Notes: generated by a model not told the origin, from the sequence alone. A stretch of DNA of 64,000 bases from Chloridium humicola (GCA_027569505.1 JAPDFF010000016.1:399638-463637); one strand, 5' to 3'. Shown: positions 22,014-34,397, counted from the stretch's first letter. Translations and numbers: made by a program.

Positions 22014-23535
22014 GAAAGGGGTCGAGAGGGCGATGAGAGTTAGGTTTAGAGGAAGAGGGTAATGACTGACAAGGGTACTTTTGGGTTTGGTTGCTGATGA
22101 ATGACTTCGGCGTTGAACTTGGCTCTTGGTGTATATATGGGAGGGAACTGAGGTTTTTGATAACCATCCGAGGGGCACGAGTCGGTTGGCAACGGCTGAG
22201 CGTGGCCAGGGAAGAAATTATAGAAATATATCTAATACTATTAATACTCGACTTGGTCTGGCCTTGCTGTTATTAGTTGCGGATTTGGGATTTGACACGT
22301 TGGAACGTGGGAGTTGTCCCACACCCTGCCTCGCATTCTGAAAAGGAAGTGCGAGCCTTGGCTTGCCAGTTGGTTGCTGAGTTACCGCCCCCCCTTTTCG
22401 AGGGATGCAAAAAGAACACGTTGCCGATGGGAATGAGTCACAACAGCCATTCCAGATCCATGATGTTGATCAAAAAAAAATATGAGAGAATTAACACGAT
22501 GATGCCAGGCTGTCTTCAAATGTTGGCGTATTGTGTCATGAAGTTTGATTTCTGGTGGAAGGGCAGGATGTCAGGAGACACCGTGGCTGGATGTTGGGGT
22601 GTTAATCCTGGCCAGACACCAGAAATTCTGGGGTGGCAGTTGAGTCATCATTATCTAGTAAGTCAATTTTCTCTTCTCATTCGAGTCATTAGTTGGATAT
22701 GAAGGAATTGCAAGGGGCGCAAGAGTGGTTGCTGTCCACCTCCTCCTGGTTGAACCGGAGCATCGACCGCTGTATTTGCTGCTGGTAAGTCAAACCGAGT
22801 GAGGACAAGAAGGAAGAAGTTATGGTGAAGTAGAAAGTGGTCAACCAGCTAGAGCTTTTCCTGGTCTTGTCTCCAAAACCGAATATTTTACAACATGATG
22901 GACGATGAGAAGGGAAGATGCCGGAGAGACGAATCGTCTACGATCCATCTTGTCATCCCTGCATCTCTCTTCCTTAGCCCTTTTTGTTTCCTTCTTCTTG
23001 AGCATCAAAGTGGCAAACGGGAAGTTTACCATGTGCAACACCGTACGAACGATGCTCCAAGCCACTGAAATTGATGCTTTGCTGGCGAGGAGTCTGCACC
23101 TAACCTGCATACGGCGTTTAAGCCCCTCGCACAGGTCAGGGTCAGCGAGGCCAACCAGCAGAATACGAGGACTGGGCAGGCTTGGAATGACATTGGTTCC
23201 CGGCGAAAGGCGGCTTGGTGATAAGGTGAGTGAAATGTGTCCTTTCCTCCCCAGTCCAGAGCCTTCTGGGTCGTTCAGCAGCATGGCTGACTTCTTCAGG
23301 GGGCTGTGACTGGTGCCATTCTAGACACTCTGTTGCTAACCACTGAAGAAGAAACTCTTCCTTACATATAGACACCATCGACTACGAAGGCCTGAGGTTT
23401 CTTCTCCATCCACCCTTACTCCCTCCCTCTCTTTATCCATTACTCCCTTGATACGCAACACCCGACAACAGCTTGCACCGCCTTAACCCTTTCCCTGAAG
23501 ACCTCCAACCCCTCAAGGCCAGAATCGCGATTACA
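22014..23535. other. Intergenic region, CYP51 to BiP-like gene
   Basis: 1.5 kb, AT-richer than the flanking genes. It includes the CYP51 3' UTR with TATA/AATA runs around 22130 and 22215-22245, and the BiP-like leader, which becomes CT-rich after 23395. No gene, and no clear heat-shock or unfolded-protein response element, was recognised. Confidence 0.5.
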
Positions 23536-26212
23536 ATGGCAAGGAAGACAACGCGCAACAAACAGCTGCCCTTAGGGGTCGGCATCCTCCTCTTCTTTCT
23601 TATCCTTCTCTGCCCCCTTATCGCACTCCCGGTTGCCAGCGCTACCACCGTCGTCGAGCCCGGGGAGCCCATCATTGGCATTGATCTCGGAACAACATAC
23701 TCGTGTGTCGGTATTTTGAAAGGGGATAAAGTAGACATTGTGGTCAACGATCAAGGTACGGATCAGCTATTGGGGGTACACAGGGTAAATGGGGCCTCGG
23801 AGCTGACCGTGAACAGGAAATAGAATAACACCAAGTTATGTCGCCTTTGCCGAGAACGGAGAACGGCTTATTGGTATGTCCTTCCGTTCTCCTGTCACCC
23901 ATTTATTGGATTGATGGATGGAAGTCTGACATCTTTGGTGTCGATAGGAGATTCAGCCAAAAACCAATACGCGAGCAACCCAGAAAACACAATCTTCGAC
24001 ATCAAGTCAGTACTCCTTCTTTCCCTTGACAATAAAACAACTCCGTTGACATGTCCCCAAAGACGATTGATAGGCCGAAGCTTTTCAGACAAAGGGGTGA
24101 AAGCAGACATAAAACACATGCCATTCAAGGTTACTTCAGCACCGGGAGACAAGCTGGCGGTTGAGGTGAATGTTGGAGGAGAAGCACGCCAATTTACCCC
24201 TGAGGAAATTAGTGCCATGGTACTCGGCAAGATGAAAGAGGTTGCGGAGCGGTATTTGGGTCAGACGTAAGTCTCAACGAACAACATCAAACATGCCTTG
24301 GGCACACCTTGCTAACCATCAACAGGGTTAAGCATGCCGTCGTCACCGTCCCGGCCTACTTCAACGACAAGCAGAGACAGGCAACCAAGGACGCCGGAAC
24401 CATTGCCGGACTTAACGTTGTCCGCGTGGTCAATGAACCGACCGCGGCAGCTCTCGCCTATGGCATTGACAAGGTATGCCTTCCACCCTCAAGCATCCCT
24501 TAAGAGTAGCAAACATCTCACACCCCACCAGGTCGAAGGCGAGCACCAAGTCCTAGTCTACGACCTCGGCGGCGGCACCTTCGACGTCTCGCTCCTCGCT
24601 CTCGAAGAGGGCACTTTCCAAGTCCTCGCAACAGCCGGCGACACACGGCTCGGCGGCGAAGACTTCGACAACCGAGTCATCGACCACCTCGCCAAGTCCT
24701 TCAAGACCAAGCACCAGCTCGACCTAACCAAGGACCCCAAGGCCATGGGCAAGCTAAAGCGAGAGGCTGAAAAGGCAAAGCGCACGCTCTCTTCGCAGCT
24801 CACAACCAGGATCGAAATTGAGAACCTGTACAACGGCATTGACTTTTCGGATACCATGTCAAGAGCTAAGTTTGAGCAGCTGAATATGGCGCTGTTCAAG
24901 AAGACGCTGGGGCCTGTGGAGCAGGTGCTAAGGGACGCGAAGGTGGACAAGAGTGAGGTGACGGATATCGTGTTGGTGGGAGGTTCGACACGGATACCGT
25001 ACATCAGGAAGATGGTTGAGGAGTTCTTTGGGAAGAAGGCAAGCGGCGGAGTCAATCCTGACGAAGCGGTGGCGTTTGGCGCTGCTGTTCAGGCCGGAGT
25101 GAGTGCCCTTACTGCTAGAGTTGTGGGATCGTACTGACTGATGGGCGGACAGATTATTGCAGGAGTGGAGGCAAGCAACCATATCTACTGAGATGGTCTT
25201 GTCGTGACCCTTGCTGACTCGGGTTACACAGGCTACAAAAGGGATACTGCTCATGGATGTCAACCCTCTTACCCTCGGGATTGAAACGGCGGGAGGCGTC
25301 ATGGTAGGTCTTCCCCTAATTAAGGGGCACCAAAGCCCGTTGCTGTTCCAAGACTGCTAACCGTTGACAGGCACAACTGATCCCACGCAACAGCCAAATT
25401 CCCACGGTTTGTTTCCATGGTCTAAGTCTCGGTCTATAAATGCGAGAACTAACGTGTCCTCCCGCCAGCGTCGATCCCAGGTCTTTTCCACTTCAGCCGG
25501 TGCGTTCCTTCACCCACTTACACCGGAGCCAAGGCTAACAAGCATATCCAGACAACCAGCCCAGCGTACTGATCAAGGTCTACGAGGGCGAGCGGCCGAT
25601 GACCAAACACAATAACCTCCTGGGCAAGTTTGAGCTTACGGGAATCCCAGCGGCGCCGCGCGGAACCCCGCAGATTGAAGTGTCTTTCTCTCTCGACGTC
25701 GACGGCATCCTTCAGGTCTCGGCCCAGGACAAGGGCACGGGCCGGAAGGAAACCATCACGATTAAGAACGACGATGGCCGGTTGACCAAGGAAGAGATCG
25801 ATCGCATGATTGCCGACGCCGAGAAATTCGCAGACGAGGATAAAGAGGCCCGCGAGCGTATTGAGGCGCGAAATGGACTCGAGAACTACGCCTTCAACCT
25901 CAAGAAGCAGGTCGAAGATGATAATGGACTGGGCGGAAAGATCGGCAATGAGGATAGAGAGGCTGTAAGTTGAACCTTGATGAGTTCTGCTAGACCTGAT
26001 GCTCACAGCATTTACCACAGCTCTGGGACGCCATCAACGAAGCGACTAGCTGGATCGAGGACCATGGGGCGTCGGCCACGACTGAGGATTTCGAGGAGCA
26101 AAAGGAGAAGCTGTCCAATGTCGCGTACCCAATCACAAGCCAGTTGTATCAGGGAGCCGACACGACAGGTGACGGCAATGATGAGTCTGGTGACTTTCAC
26201 GATGAGCTTTGA
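23536..26212 (+). CDS. ER-lumenal Hsp70 chaperone, BiP/Kar2-like, with HDEL
   Basis: Twelve exons encode 671 residues: 23536-23755, 23817-23873, 23948-24005, 24063-24266, 24326-24473, 24532-25098, 25153-25170, 25232-25303, 25371-25406, 25469-25499, 25552-25964, 26021-26212. A hydrophobic signal peptide (about residues 14-36) leads to IDLGTTYSCVG (49-59), VYDLGGGTFDVS (238-249) and VLVGGSTRIPYIRKM. The substrate-binding domain includes DNQPSVLIKVYEGER. The C terminus is HDEL, the ER retrieval signal. It should therefore be an ER foldase with an ATPase domain. Exon 7 is only 18 nt and the next intron is GC-AG (25171-25231); joining them gives a gap-free fit to the family. Eleven introns and several substitutions in otherwise constant segments suggest a second, divergent BiP and not the main one, but this needs a genome search. 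Confidence 0.9.
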
Positions 26213-26982
26213 TGGGTATGCGGATGGGGGTTAGCGTTCCGGTGTGGTGGGATGAAGCAAATTTCGGCTTGACAGGTTGGTTCTGGGAATTTTGAGTTGT
26301 AATCTGGTTCAGAAAAACGATTTGAAACCCACGCTCGCTTTGATGCAGTGCCTTCCTCGAGCTCAGTTTGATGTTCCAAAGGCAGGAAGGAGCTCCATGT
26401 GCCACATGGTTGAAGCTTCACGTGAGTTTGGGCTGGCTACAAGGCCAAGACCGGCTAAACGCCGGGCTTCCCCACAGAGCCGGGGGGGGGGGGCCAAGCA
26501 GGCGTCGCCAGGTTGCCCCAGTGCTCGGCAAGTTGTGAGGAAAATACCGAGGTTCACAAGCCGTCTCCACAACCCGAATTGAATGTTCTGCGTTGCGCAG
26601 GCTGGACCTTGGCTCGTTTCGTCCCCACCCCCGACCCGGTCAACTGCTCCGATTATCAACCCCCTTCCCAAACCACGGGGCGACTGCCGCTGGGGCTCTT
26701 GCAACCGCAAAAGCTGCGACGGAAGGGAGGCATTAATCGACGACAACACCACTGCCCGACTTTTCGATTGCGACCACAGCGCGCGCTTCCGTTGTTGGTG
26801 CCGATTGACGCAGTTGGCGGCTACATACCAACCAGGCCCTTGACCCCAGCAACCGCCCGCCCGTCACTCCCTCGCCACCTGGAAACCCTTGTCCGGCGTC
26901 ATCCATCACAAGCGACTTTTCTCCCAACGCTCAAAAGCCGCGACCTTTCCGCCGCGCTCGAGAACAACCACACCCGCAAACC
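26213..26982. other. Intergenic region, BiP-like gene to PEX13
   Basis: 770 nt with a G12 homopolymer at 26482-26493 and a CT/CCAC-rich PEX13 leader. No gene was recognised. Confidence 0.5.
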
Positions 26983-28463
26983 ATGGCATCGCCGCCAAAA
27001 CCTTGGGAACGACAAGGCGCAACTTCTGGTATGTCGAGTCCTCTGCGTCTTGGCAATGCCAAAACATCGCCGCTGACCAACCAACCAACCAACCCAACAG
27101 CAACACTCACAGGTTCCGCACCAGCACCACCAACCATGTCGAACGCAGCCACAAACCCCTTGACAGCTCCCGCGACCGCGACAACAGGGATAGCGTCCTC
27201 CACCACGCCCGCGATTCCTGAGCGACCGGCCTCTCTCACAGCAGCAGTCAACCAAAACGCTGCCGCGTACAGCAGACCCTACTCCGCCTCCCCGTACGGG
27301 ACCTACGGTTCCTCATACTCGTCGCCCTACGGTTCGCCATACTCCACATACGGCGGCGGCATGGGCGGCTACGGGGGATACGGCGGCGGCATGGGCGGCG
27401 GCATGTACGGCAGGTACGGAGGCTACGGGGGCGGCATGTATGGGGGAGGCATGTACGGGGGGATGCCCGGGGGCATGCCAGGCGACCCAAACAATCCGGA
27501 AAGCCTGACGCAGCGCTTCAACACAAGCACACAAGCAACGTTCCAGATGCTGGAGGGCATCGTCGGTGCCTTTGGCGGGTTTGCGCAGATGCTGGAGAGC
27601 ACGTACATGGCGACGCATTCGAGTTTCTTTGGTAAGATTCCTATCTTTGTGGACATGGGCCGAGAATTCTGGACTGACACAGCTACCCAGCGATGGTCTC
27701 CGTCGCCGAGCAATTCGGCAACCTCCGCGACACCCTCGGCTCCGTGCTCGGCATCTTCACCCTGATGCGCTGGATCCGCACCTTGATCGCCAAGCTCACC
27801 GGCAGGCCGGTTCCCGTCGACGCAACGGCCCTGACCCCCGCCGCCTTCGCCCGCTTCGAAGGGCGCCAGAACCCCATCGCCGAGGGCGGGCCACCCAAGC
27901 CCAGCCGCAAGCCTCTCTTCTTCTTCCTGCTCGCCGCCTTCGGCCTGCCCTACGTCATGAGCAAGGTCATCCGGTCGCTGGCCGCCAACGCGGAGGAGGA
28001 GGAGCGGCGCCGGCAGCTCGTTGCCGCGCAGCAGACGCTCGATCCGTCCAAGCTCGAGTTCTGCCGCGTGCTCTACGACTTCTCGCCCGCCGCCCAGGGC
28101 CAGGCCGTCGTCCAGGGCGTCGACCTCGAGGTGCACAAGGGCGACCTGGTCGCCGTGCTGAGTAAGGGCGACCCGCTCGGCAACCCCTCCGAGTGGTGGA
28201 AGTGCCGTGCCCGCGACGGCCGCATCGGCTACCTGCCCTCCACCTTCCTCGAGGTCATGCGCAAGCCGGGCCAGCCCGTGGCCGCTATCAAGGCCGCCGC
28301 CTCGGCCACCGACAGCACCAGGGCCAACTCGCTGACCAGCACCGTCAGCGCGCCGGGCGCGCTGCCCCAGTCCGTGGCTGGCAAGGCGCCCCCCGCTCTG
28401 CCGACGACCAAGGTCGGCGACGTCACGGTCGAGAGCTTCCAGAAGTCGCAGTTTTACTCGTAG
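26983..28463 (+). CDS. pex13: Peroxisomal membrane protein PEX13
   Basis: Three exons (26983-27028, 27113-27631, 27691-28463) encode 445 residues. PEX13 is a docking-complex protein of the peroxisome membrane that binds PEX5 and PEX14 during matrix protein import. The first residues MASPPKPWER are the conserved PEX13 start. A Gly/Tyr/Met-rich repeat region (roughly 70-140, YGGGMGGY-type) precedes the conserved QATFQMLEGIVGAFGGFAQM and the helix around FGNLRDTLGSVLGIF. A membrane-proximal stretch FFFLLAAFGLPYVMSK follows, then an SH3 domain at about 309-378 (CRVLYDFSP, EWWKCRARDGRIGYLPSTF). Intron 1 contains a CCAA-type microsatellite (27077-27097). The SH3-domain codons are almost all C-ending. 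Confidence 0.95.
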
Positions 28464-28752
28464 GACGAGCCTGCAGATGGGAGGCAGTCGGCGCCGTTGC
28501 GGCTGGAGCTGCTCAGTCCGGGACTGAAACCGAAGCTGCCGGGGCATGGCGGCGGGCAGTCCTTGTTGAATGCCCTTCTCCTACCCGACGACGGCGGCGG
28601 CGGCGAGTCAGTCCGATGATGAGCGGTTCGGCACTTTGCTTCATACCCTGGGATCGAACGATTTTCCACTTTACATCGCTTTGTCCCACTTTGCTATTAC
28701 CACTACTTGGCCACACGGTGGAATCCGGGCACCTGGAGGAGGGGGGGTTGAC

Positions 28753-28770
28753 GGATGGATGGATGGATGG
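28753..28770 (+). repeat. GGAT microsatellite
   Basis: Four and a half exact GGAT units, followed by imperfect copies to about 28785, in the PEX13 downstream region. Confidence 0.85.
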
Positions 28771-29383
28771 ACGATGGAATGGATGAGAAGGGAAAAGACC
28801 TGGCGTTTCTGGAGTTGAGCGCATGGGATTGTTGCACAGAGACATTTTTGCTCAGATAGATGCTTGGAAGGGGTGGTTTTTCCTGCACCGCCCTTGGCCA
28901 TCTCCTACTTTGGTTTTTTTTTTTCTTCACGTTTAGCCCCTGTAAAGCGATAGGATATTGACTAGTAGCGATTGTTAAACAGTAGTGTATATATCCAAGC
29001 AGTCTGTACTGGTATGCTCACGGCTTTCCTCTGACCATGGATGTTGGTTGTCATCCTCGAGTCCTCTTGAACTTGTGTATGATGTGTGCTCAGAGACAAT
29101 GAAGGCCGGGATGCGGGACATGGACACTCCAATGTCAGTAAAGACTCATTGAGCACACCCAACTGGGAGCACAAGCCAAAGCATTTTTACACCTCCCATT
29201 TTCATTTCACCACCTATCTGCTACCACCCCAATCACTGTGAATCCAGGAAGCTGACCATTCATTCCTTTGTGATAGCGATCTAGCGGTATTCTTGCCCAC
29301 TCGTGAGGTGTCTTGATGCGTATGATACAATATATAACCCAAACAAAGCCCTCGTGAATGGTTTTCCCGTGTGTCTTGACTCC

Positions 29384-29384
<1 letters not shown>

Positions 29385-29417
<33 letters not shown>
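29385..29417 (+). repeat. A33 homopolymer
   Basis: Thirty-three uninterrupted A residues lie between convergent genes. There is no flanking duplication that would mark a retroposed tail. The length in the assembly may not be exact. Confidence 0.85.
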
Positions 29418-29419
<2 letters not shown>

Positions 29420-29733
29420 AAACGCAAAAGGCGAATCAAGAACCTGAACTTCCACTCCGCTCAGCGCCCTGTTTGGAAAGCAGGGGGGAAAAGGAGGGCA
29501 AATAGGAGGAAAACTGAGGGGAAAAGAAAAATAACCCCGGTTGGAGTTGGCGACGAGGTATCCCGTCCTATCAAACCTGACCCGAGAGAGGAGAAGCGAG
29601 GATACCCGGCATATTGTGGCCGTGACTCATCCAGAGCAGCAAACAACCCAGGCCAGGAAAGACGAGGAGCCCAACCACCGAAGGGTGACAAATTCTTGGT
29701 ATGATTTAGGACTGCAGGTAAAGATGAGCGGGG

Positions 29734-31401
29734 TTACCACTCGTACTCGCCGGTGGCCTTGTGGAAGACGTATTCCTTGCCATTGACGGTAAGGACACCA
29801 TCCTTAAGAATGCACTTCCTATAGAGTATATCAGTACATGGGTCTGGCCCAAACCAGACCGCAGCACAACATACCACTTGTTCTTGACGCGTTGGACCTT
29901 GTCGTACATGCAGAGCATCATATGCCCCATCGCGTCGTCGTCATCCTCATCGTCTTCCCTGTCGTCATCAGGGTCATCCAAGTCCGAGTTGATGGCGTCC
30001 TCATCGTACTCGTCCTCGTCCTTGATGTTGTCATCGGGGCCGTCGACCTGGGCAGGACCATCGGTCTCCCCCTTGATTCCCGACACACCGCGAGTCTTGG
30101 TAGCCTTCTTCAGAGGAAGCATCATGCCGCCGCCTTCCATCTGCTTGGCCCTAGCAGCAAGTTGGGCATGCAAGTGCATGTCAATGGCGTCACGATCCAT
30201 CGTGGCCGGGTTGGGCGCCTCAGTATCGCCGCTCGGCCCGTCATGTTGAGCCGAGGGCAGGCCATTGGGATGAGAGACCTGCTGCATGCGCTGTTGCATG
30301 GCAGCTGCAACCCCCTGACGGTACTGCTGCTGGTTCATGTGCTGGGAAGGCGGTCCCTGGCGTTGACCCTGCTGAACGGGAAGACCTTGATTAATCTGTG
30401 AGGCCATGCCGCTGTGAATAGCATTAATGGAGGCAGCAGCGCGTTGGCCGTACTGATTCTCCAGAGCCTGGGCCGCACGCTGAGCAGCGGTAGGGCGAGC
30501 GGCGTTGCCAGGGTTGTAGCCGGGGTGCATAGGCGGCATCCCGGACTCCTGCTTGATCATGGGCTCGGCCTGAACAAAACCCGGCTCCGGCTTGATCATC
30601 ATGCCATTGTTATTTGGGTGGATGGTGCCAGGAAGCGAGAGGGCCTGGGCAGAAGTCTGGGGGCTGAGGGTCGACTGGGTGTAGTTGGTGGTAGGGGGGA
30701 CAGCGCTAGGAGGAGGACCGGCCACCTGGGGGTTGGGAGCAGCGGCGGGCTGCGGCTCCGGCTTGGGGTCCCATGGGAACTGGGCTACCTTGGTCTGCGA
30801 CAGCTTGAGTTGCCATCTCTGTGATTCCGTGTTAGCACTTCATGTGTCCACTCATCAGAGGACGCCTGGGGATGAGGGTTAAAGGGGGCCCAGAAGTCCA
30901 CCAAGGGTTCCGCACGTGATGTGGGTCGAACGGTCCAATCGGAAGAAGCGGCTGGGCCCCTGGGTGAGGGTCGCAGCAACTGGGCTGGAGCTTAAAAAGG
31001 CCCAAAAGTGCTGGGTCGCCCACCCGAGCCAGCTGCTCTCCACCCCCTCTCGCCTTGGAGAGTGAGGGAGCCGCCGAGGCCAACCCGACACTTGTCGCGT
31101 TCTTTGACTACCACACCCAACCGACAACGACAGTCGCACAAACATGGGAAATATTCTCGTCGGGAGATGCAGCCAAAGGCAAAAGGGAAATGGTCTTGAT
31201 GATTGTCGCTGTTGGCGAACGGGAAGGCAGGGCAGCGGAGATGCAGCGCGGGAGGGACAAAGGAGAGATTGAAAGCCTCACCTTCTTCAGGTCCTCCAAC
31301 ACGCCATCGTCGACACCATTCTCCTCGAAATCGACCCGAACGGCATTGATAACCTCGGCGATGATGGCGTCGTAGACGGGACCGACTGCTGGGTTCGACA
31401 T
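29734..31401 (-). CDS. toa1: Transcription factor IIA large subunit (Toa1)
   Basis: Three exons on the minus strand (31401-31282, 30818-29875, 29818-29734) encode 382 residues. TFIIA stabilises TBP on TATA DNA in the nucleus. The 40-residue first exon is the N-terminal helix bundle (VYDAIIAEVINAVRVDFEEN). Exon 2 begins RWQLKLSQTKVAQFPWDPKP, then a long Gln/Pro/Met-rich linker with acidic DE-rich clusters. The C-terminal beta-barrel begins MGHMMLCMYDKVQRVKNKW and finishes in exon 3 with a conserved GEYEW end. Intron 1 is 463 nt (30819-31281), far longer than the other introns here, and contains CACGTG and CCAAT sequences. Intron 2 is 56 nt. The gene converges with PEX13. Confidence 0.93.
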
Positions 31402-32521
31402 GGCGATGGCTGGATTCCTCCGACCGAGGCAGCGAAACCGGGGCGAAGTGTCACGGTCTCGGCAGTTGCTTCACTTCCGGCCGACACACGAGTGTTCTTG
31501 TCGCCTGGGTGTCAAGGGCCTGTGATTCTTCTCTACGGCTTGGCGGCTATTTCCAGACGGAGCTCGATTGCGCAGATGATTCGGCGTGGTCGGCCCAAAG
31601 TGTCGGAGATGGAGGCTTGTGTGGTGGAATGCGGACCCCTCAGACGCCGCCGCCCGCTGTGCTTAGTTGTGCGTGCTGGGATTCTCCAGGTCGATCCAAT
31701 TATGCCCAGCGCTTGTAATCCTGTATTTTTAGAAGGTAGGGCGCCGTATCTTTAGGTTTGCAGTGTTGCGCTGCGACTTGGGGATGACGGCGATTAGCGA
31801 GCGCGAGTTGTATTGGGTAAGTTGCAGGAAACCGGCAGATGTCTGGCCCTTTTATAGGCAGGGCTTAGTCAGCCGGCTGCCAACTGCCAACCGCCAACCG
31901 CACTCTTTCTTCAAACTTCCACTGCACTTGCACCATCCCGCCGATTTCATCAACAACCGAATTTGAACCTAAGTCATTGCTACCGATGCAGAATAATTTC
32001 AGAAACCCAAATGGCAGTATTTTGAGCCGGCAGGGACAGAGCTTAAAATCTGGGAATGAGACCGGGGAGCTGGCCTAAAACGAGGAGAGCAATAACACAT
32101 TCGCTTTCTGCTCCAAACAAAATTAAACACCACAACTCCATTGTTCCGCCTATATCCCCATTATTACAACTATACTACAATACCCATCTGGTCCGATCCG
32201 ATGTAAACTCCGTTAAGCCAAGTGCCCAACCTATCGCCAACAAAAATATGTACCATGTCCCGTCCCTCCCATTGTGTGTTCGTAACGTCATGACCAAGCC
32301 AATGCTGATTCATTCCGGCATGATAGTGTCCCCGTATGCAAATGCGTGAGAGTCTGCGACTCGAATCCCCCAACGCCGCGCTGAAACCCATCAAAGTACT
32401 GCAGGAATCCCATTCTAAAGCGAAGGGAACCGTGTATACCTACCGTTGGCTGAAGTGTTGTTGACTGTTAGTATGCTTGACTTGGTCATGGAGACGTTTG
32501 TCTGTCGATGAGAGACGACCT
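31402..32521. other. Intergenic region, TFIIA promoter and cdc20 3' region
   Basis: 1.1 kb. The part nearest 31402 is the probable TFIIA promoter. The AT-richer part from about 31960 to 32480 is likely cdc20 3' UTR, with no recognisable coding sequence. Confidence 0.5.
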
Positions 32522-34397
32522 CTAGCGGATGGTCATCTGCTTGGTCATCTCGGCCTTGCCAGAGGATCCGACACCGGCCATACCGGCACCAGAGCCCGGC
32601 TTCTTCTCAAAGATCTTCCAGAACTTCAAGCTCTCGTCGGCAGCTGCGTGGTTTGTTAGCAAGGAGCGCCAGGAAAGAATATGCTGGAATGGATAGCTTA
32701 CCAGCTGTGGCCAGCATCTGACCATCGGGGCTGAGGCAGCTGTGAAGGACCCTGCTCTCGTGGGCCGGAATTTCAACGTTGCGGACGAGAGTCGGGTAGC
32801 TCCAGATGCTGAGAGAGTTGTCGGGGAAACCGCTCGAGCTGACGATCTCACGGTAGTGGGGGCTCCACCGGAGACTGGTGACCTGCGATCCAGTGTCGAT
32901 GCTGTTGACGCGGGCACCGGACGTGGTGTTCCAGAAGTGGATGTGACGATCGTACGAGCCGCCACCGGTTGCGAGGAGGTTCATGTTCCACGGGCACCAG
33001 GCGAGGGCCTTGACGGCAGCCTTGTGGTTGGACTTGGTGAACTTGGGAACCGCGAGAGAGCGAGCGTCCCAGATGGAGACCAGGTTGTCGTTGCCGCCAG
33101 TCGCGAGCTGAGCACCATCCGAGCGCCACTCCAGGCCGCAGACCTCAGAGGTGTGCGAGACGAGCTCGGCAACCTTGTGCTCGGCAATGCGGACATCGTG
33201 GTTGAAGACGAGACCACTCCGCGCACCAGTGGAAAGGAGATGCTTGTTCCAGCCCATGACACCAACACGGGTGTCGTGGCCGAGCATGCTGCGGATCTTG
33301 ACGCCCTCGGCGACGTCCCAGATCTGGACCTCACCGGTGCCAAGACCGACACCGACGTAGGCGCCGTCCCCGGACCACTTGACACTGCTGACATAGGTAT
33401 CCGGGCTGGTCTCAAGGAGGCAGCTGACGGAGCCCTCATCGGCCGACCAGACATAGACGTTGCGCTCCAGGCCAATGGCTACCTGGTTCTCTGAGCTCCA
33501 ATCAAGGAGGTTGAGGTAGTAATCGTCAACGAGACCGGGGGCGTCGAGGACACGCTCGGGAGCAGTGGCGATGCGACGGCGAAACTGGGCCGAGGTGGCA
33601 CCGGCGGGCTTGAGAGGGCGGTTGTACTGCTGGCGCAGGTCGATGGGCTTGGAAGACTCGGGGGGCGCGGGCTTGAACTGAAGGATGCGAGTGTTGAGAT
33701 TGACGCCGCAGGCATCAGCGAGCGAGTCCTGGTAGGCGACCGTGTTAGGAGAGGGGCGCGAGTAGGAAGCCGGCTCATCATCGTCGATGTTGAGTCCCTC
33801 GAGGGCAGCGATCGCATCGTCAGTAGCGGATGCGAGGACTGACGAGGCCTCAGGGCGGGTCCTCGACGACCCCTTCTTCTCCTTCATGTCAAGCTTCCCG
33901 GACCCAACGTTGGCAATGGCTGAGCTAGCGCCCCGGTTTGGGATGAAGCGATCAGCGTTGTATGTCACCGTCGTCTTCGATGTCTTTTGCCTGACGGGGC
34001 CAGCCTTCTTGGTCTTGTTGCTGGGGGCGGGTTCCTTGACGTGGGTACCAGTGCCGGTGAGGGTGAAGTCTGAGACGCCCAGCTCAAGAGCCTTGCGAGG
34101 GGTCGACACAACCCGAGCGATGTTCGACTTGGGCGAGTCACGGTGATGGCCCTTGGTAGCGGTCTTGGTAGAGGTCTTGGCGAAGTGAGCACTCAGGTTG
34201 CCACTGTAGATAGACTTAGAAGGCACCCGCTGGTTGCCGCTGGTCGACTTCTCAGGTGTGAAGGGAGACGAGTTGATGTTGATTTGTGCAGAGCGCTGGC
34301 GAGGCGAAGGAGTCAAGGGCATCCGACCGCCAGCGGTGCGGGAGGAGAAGAGTCCCGTATGGGACTTGAGGGGCGTGGATACTGATGCTGTAGCCAT
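32522..34397 (-). CDS. cdc20: APC/C activator Cdc20
   Basis: Two exons on the minus strand (34397-32702, 32643-32522) encode 605 residues. Cdc20 recruits substrates to the anaphase-promoting complex and is the spindle checkpoint target. A basic, Ser/Thr-Pro-rich N terminus carries the C-box DRFIPNR (149-155), which contacts the APC/C. A WD40 propeller follows from about residue 270 (YYLNLLDWSSENQVAIGL) to the end, with the signature GGSYDRHIHFWNTTSG. The C terminus is Ile-Arg, the IR tail that docks on Cdc27. The N terminus and QIWDVAEGVKIRSMLGHDTR favour Cdc20 over Cdh1, though no tree was made. The 58-nt intron lies just before ADESLKFWKIF. It shares a 738-bp divergent promoter region with the Kelch-BTB gene. 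Confidence 0.94.

Larger units (their letters stand above)
28464..29733. other. Convergent intergenic region between PEX13 and TFIIA
   Basis: 1.27 kb between two 3' ends. It contains a GGAT microsatellite (28753-28770), AT-rich probable 3' UTRs and an uninterrupted A33 run (29385-29417). No gene was recognised. Confidence 0.55.

Noticed and set aside
20817..22178. 453-residue open frame antisense to CYP51
   Set aside because: It is the mirror of C-ending codon bias in CYP51 and has no domain-like composition.
27423..28547. 374-residue open frame antisense to PEX13
   Set aside because: A shadow of the strongly biased PEX13 coding strand.
29385..29417. Retrotransposon tail
   Set aside because: No target-site duplication, reverse-transcriptase fragment or second copy was seen.
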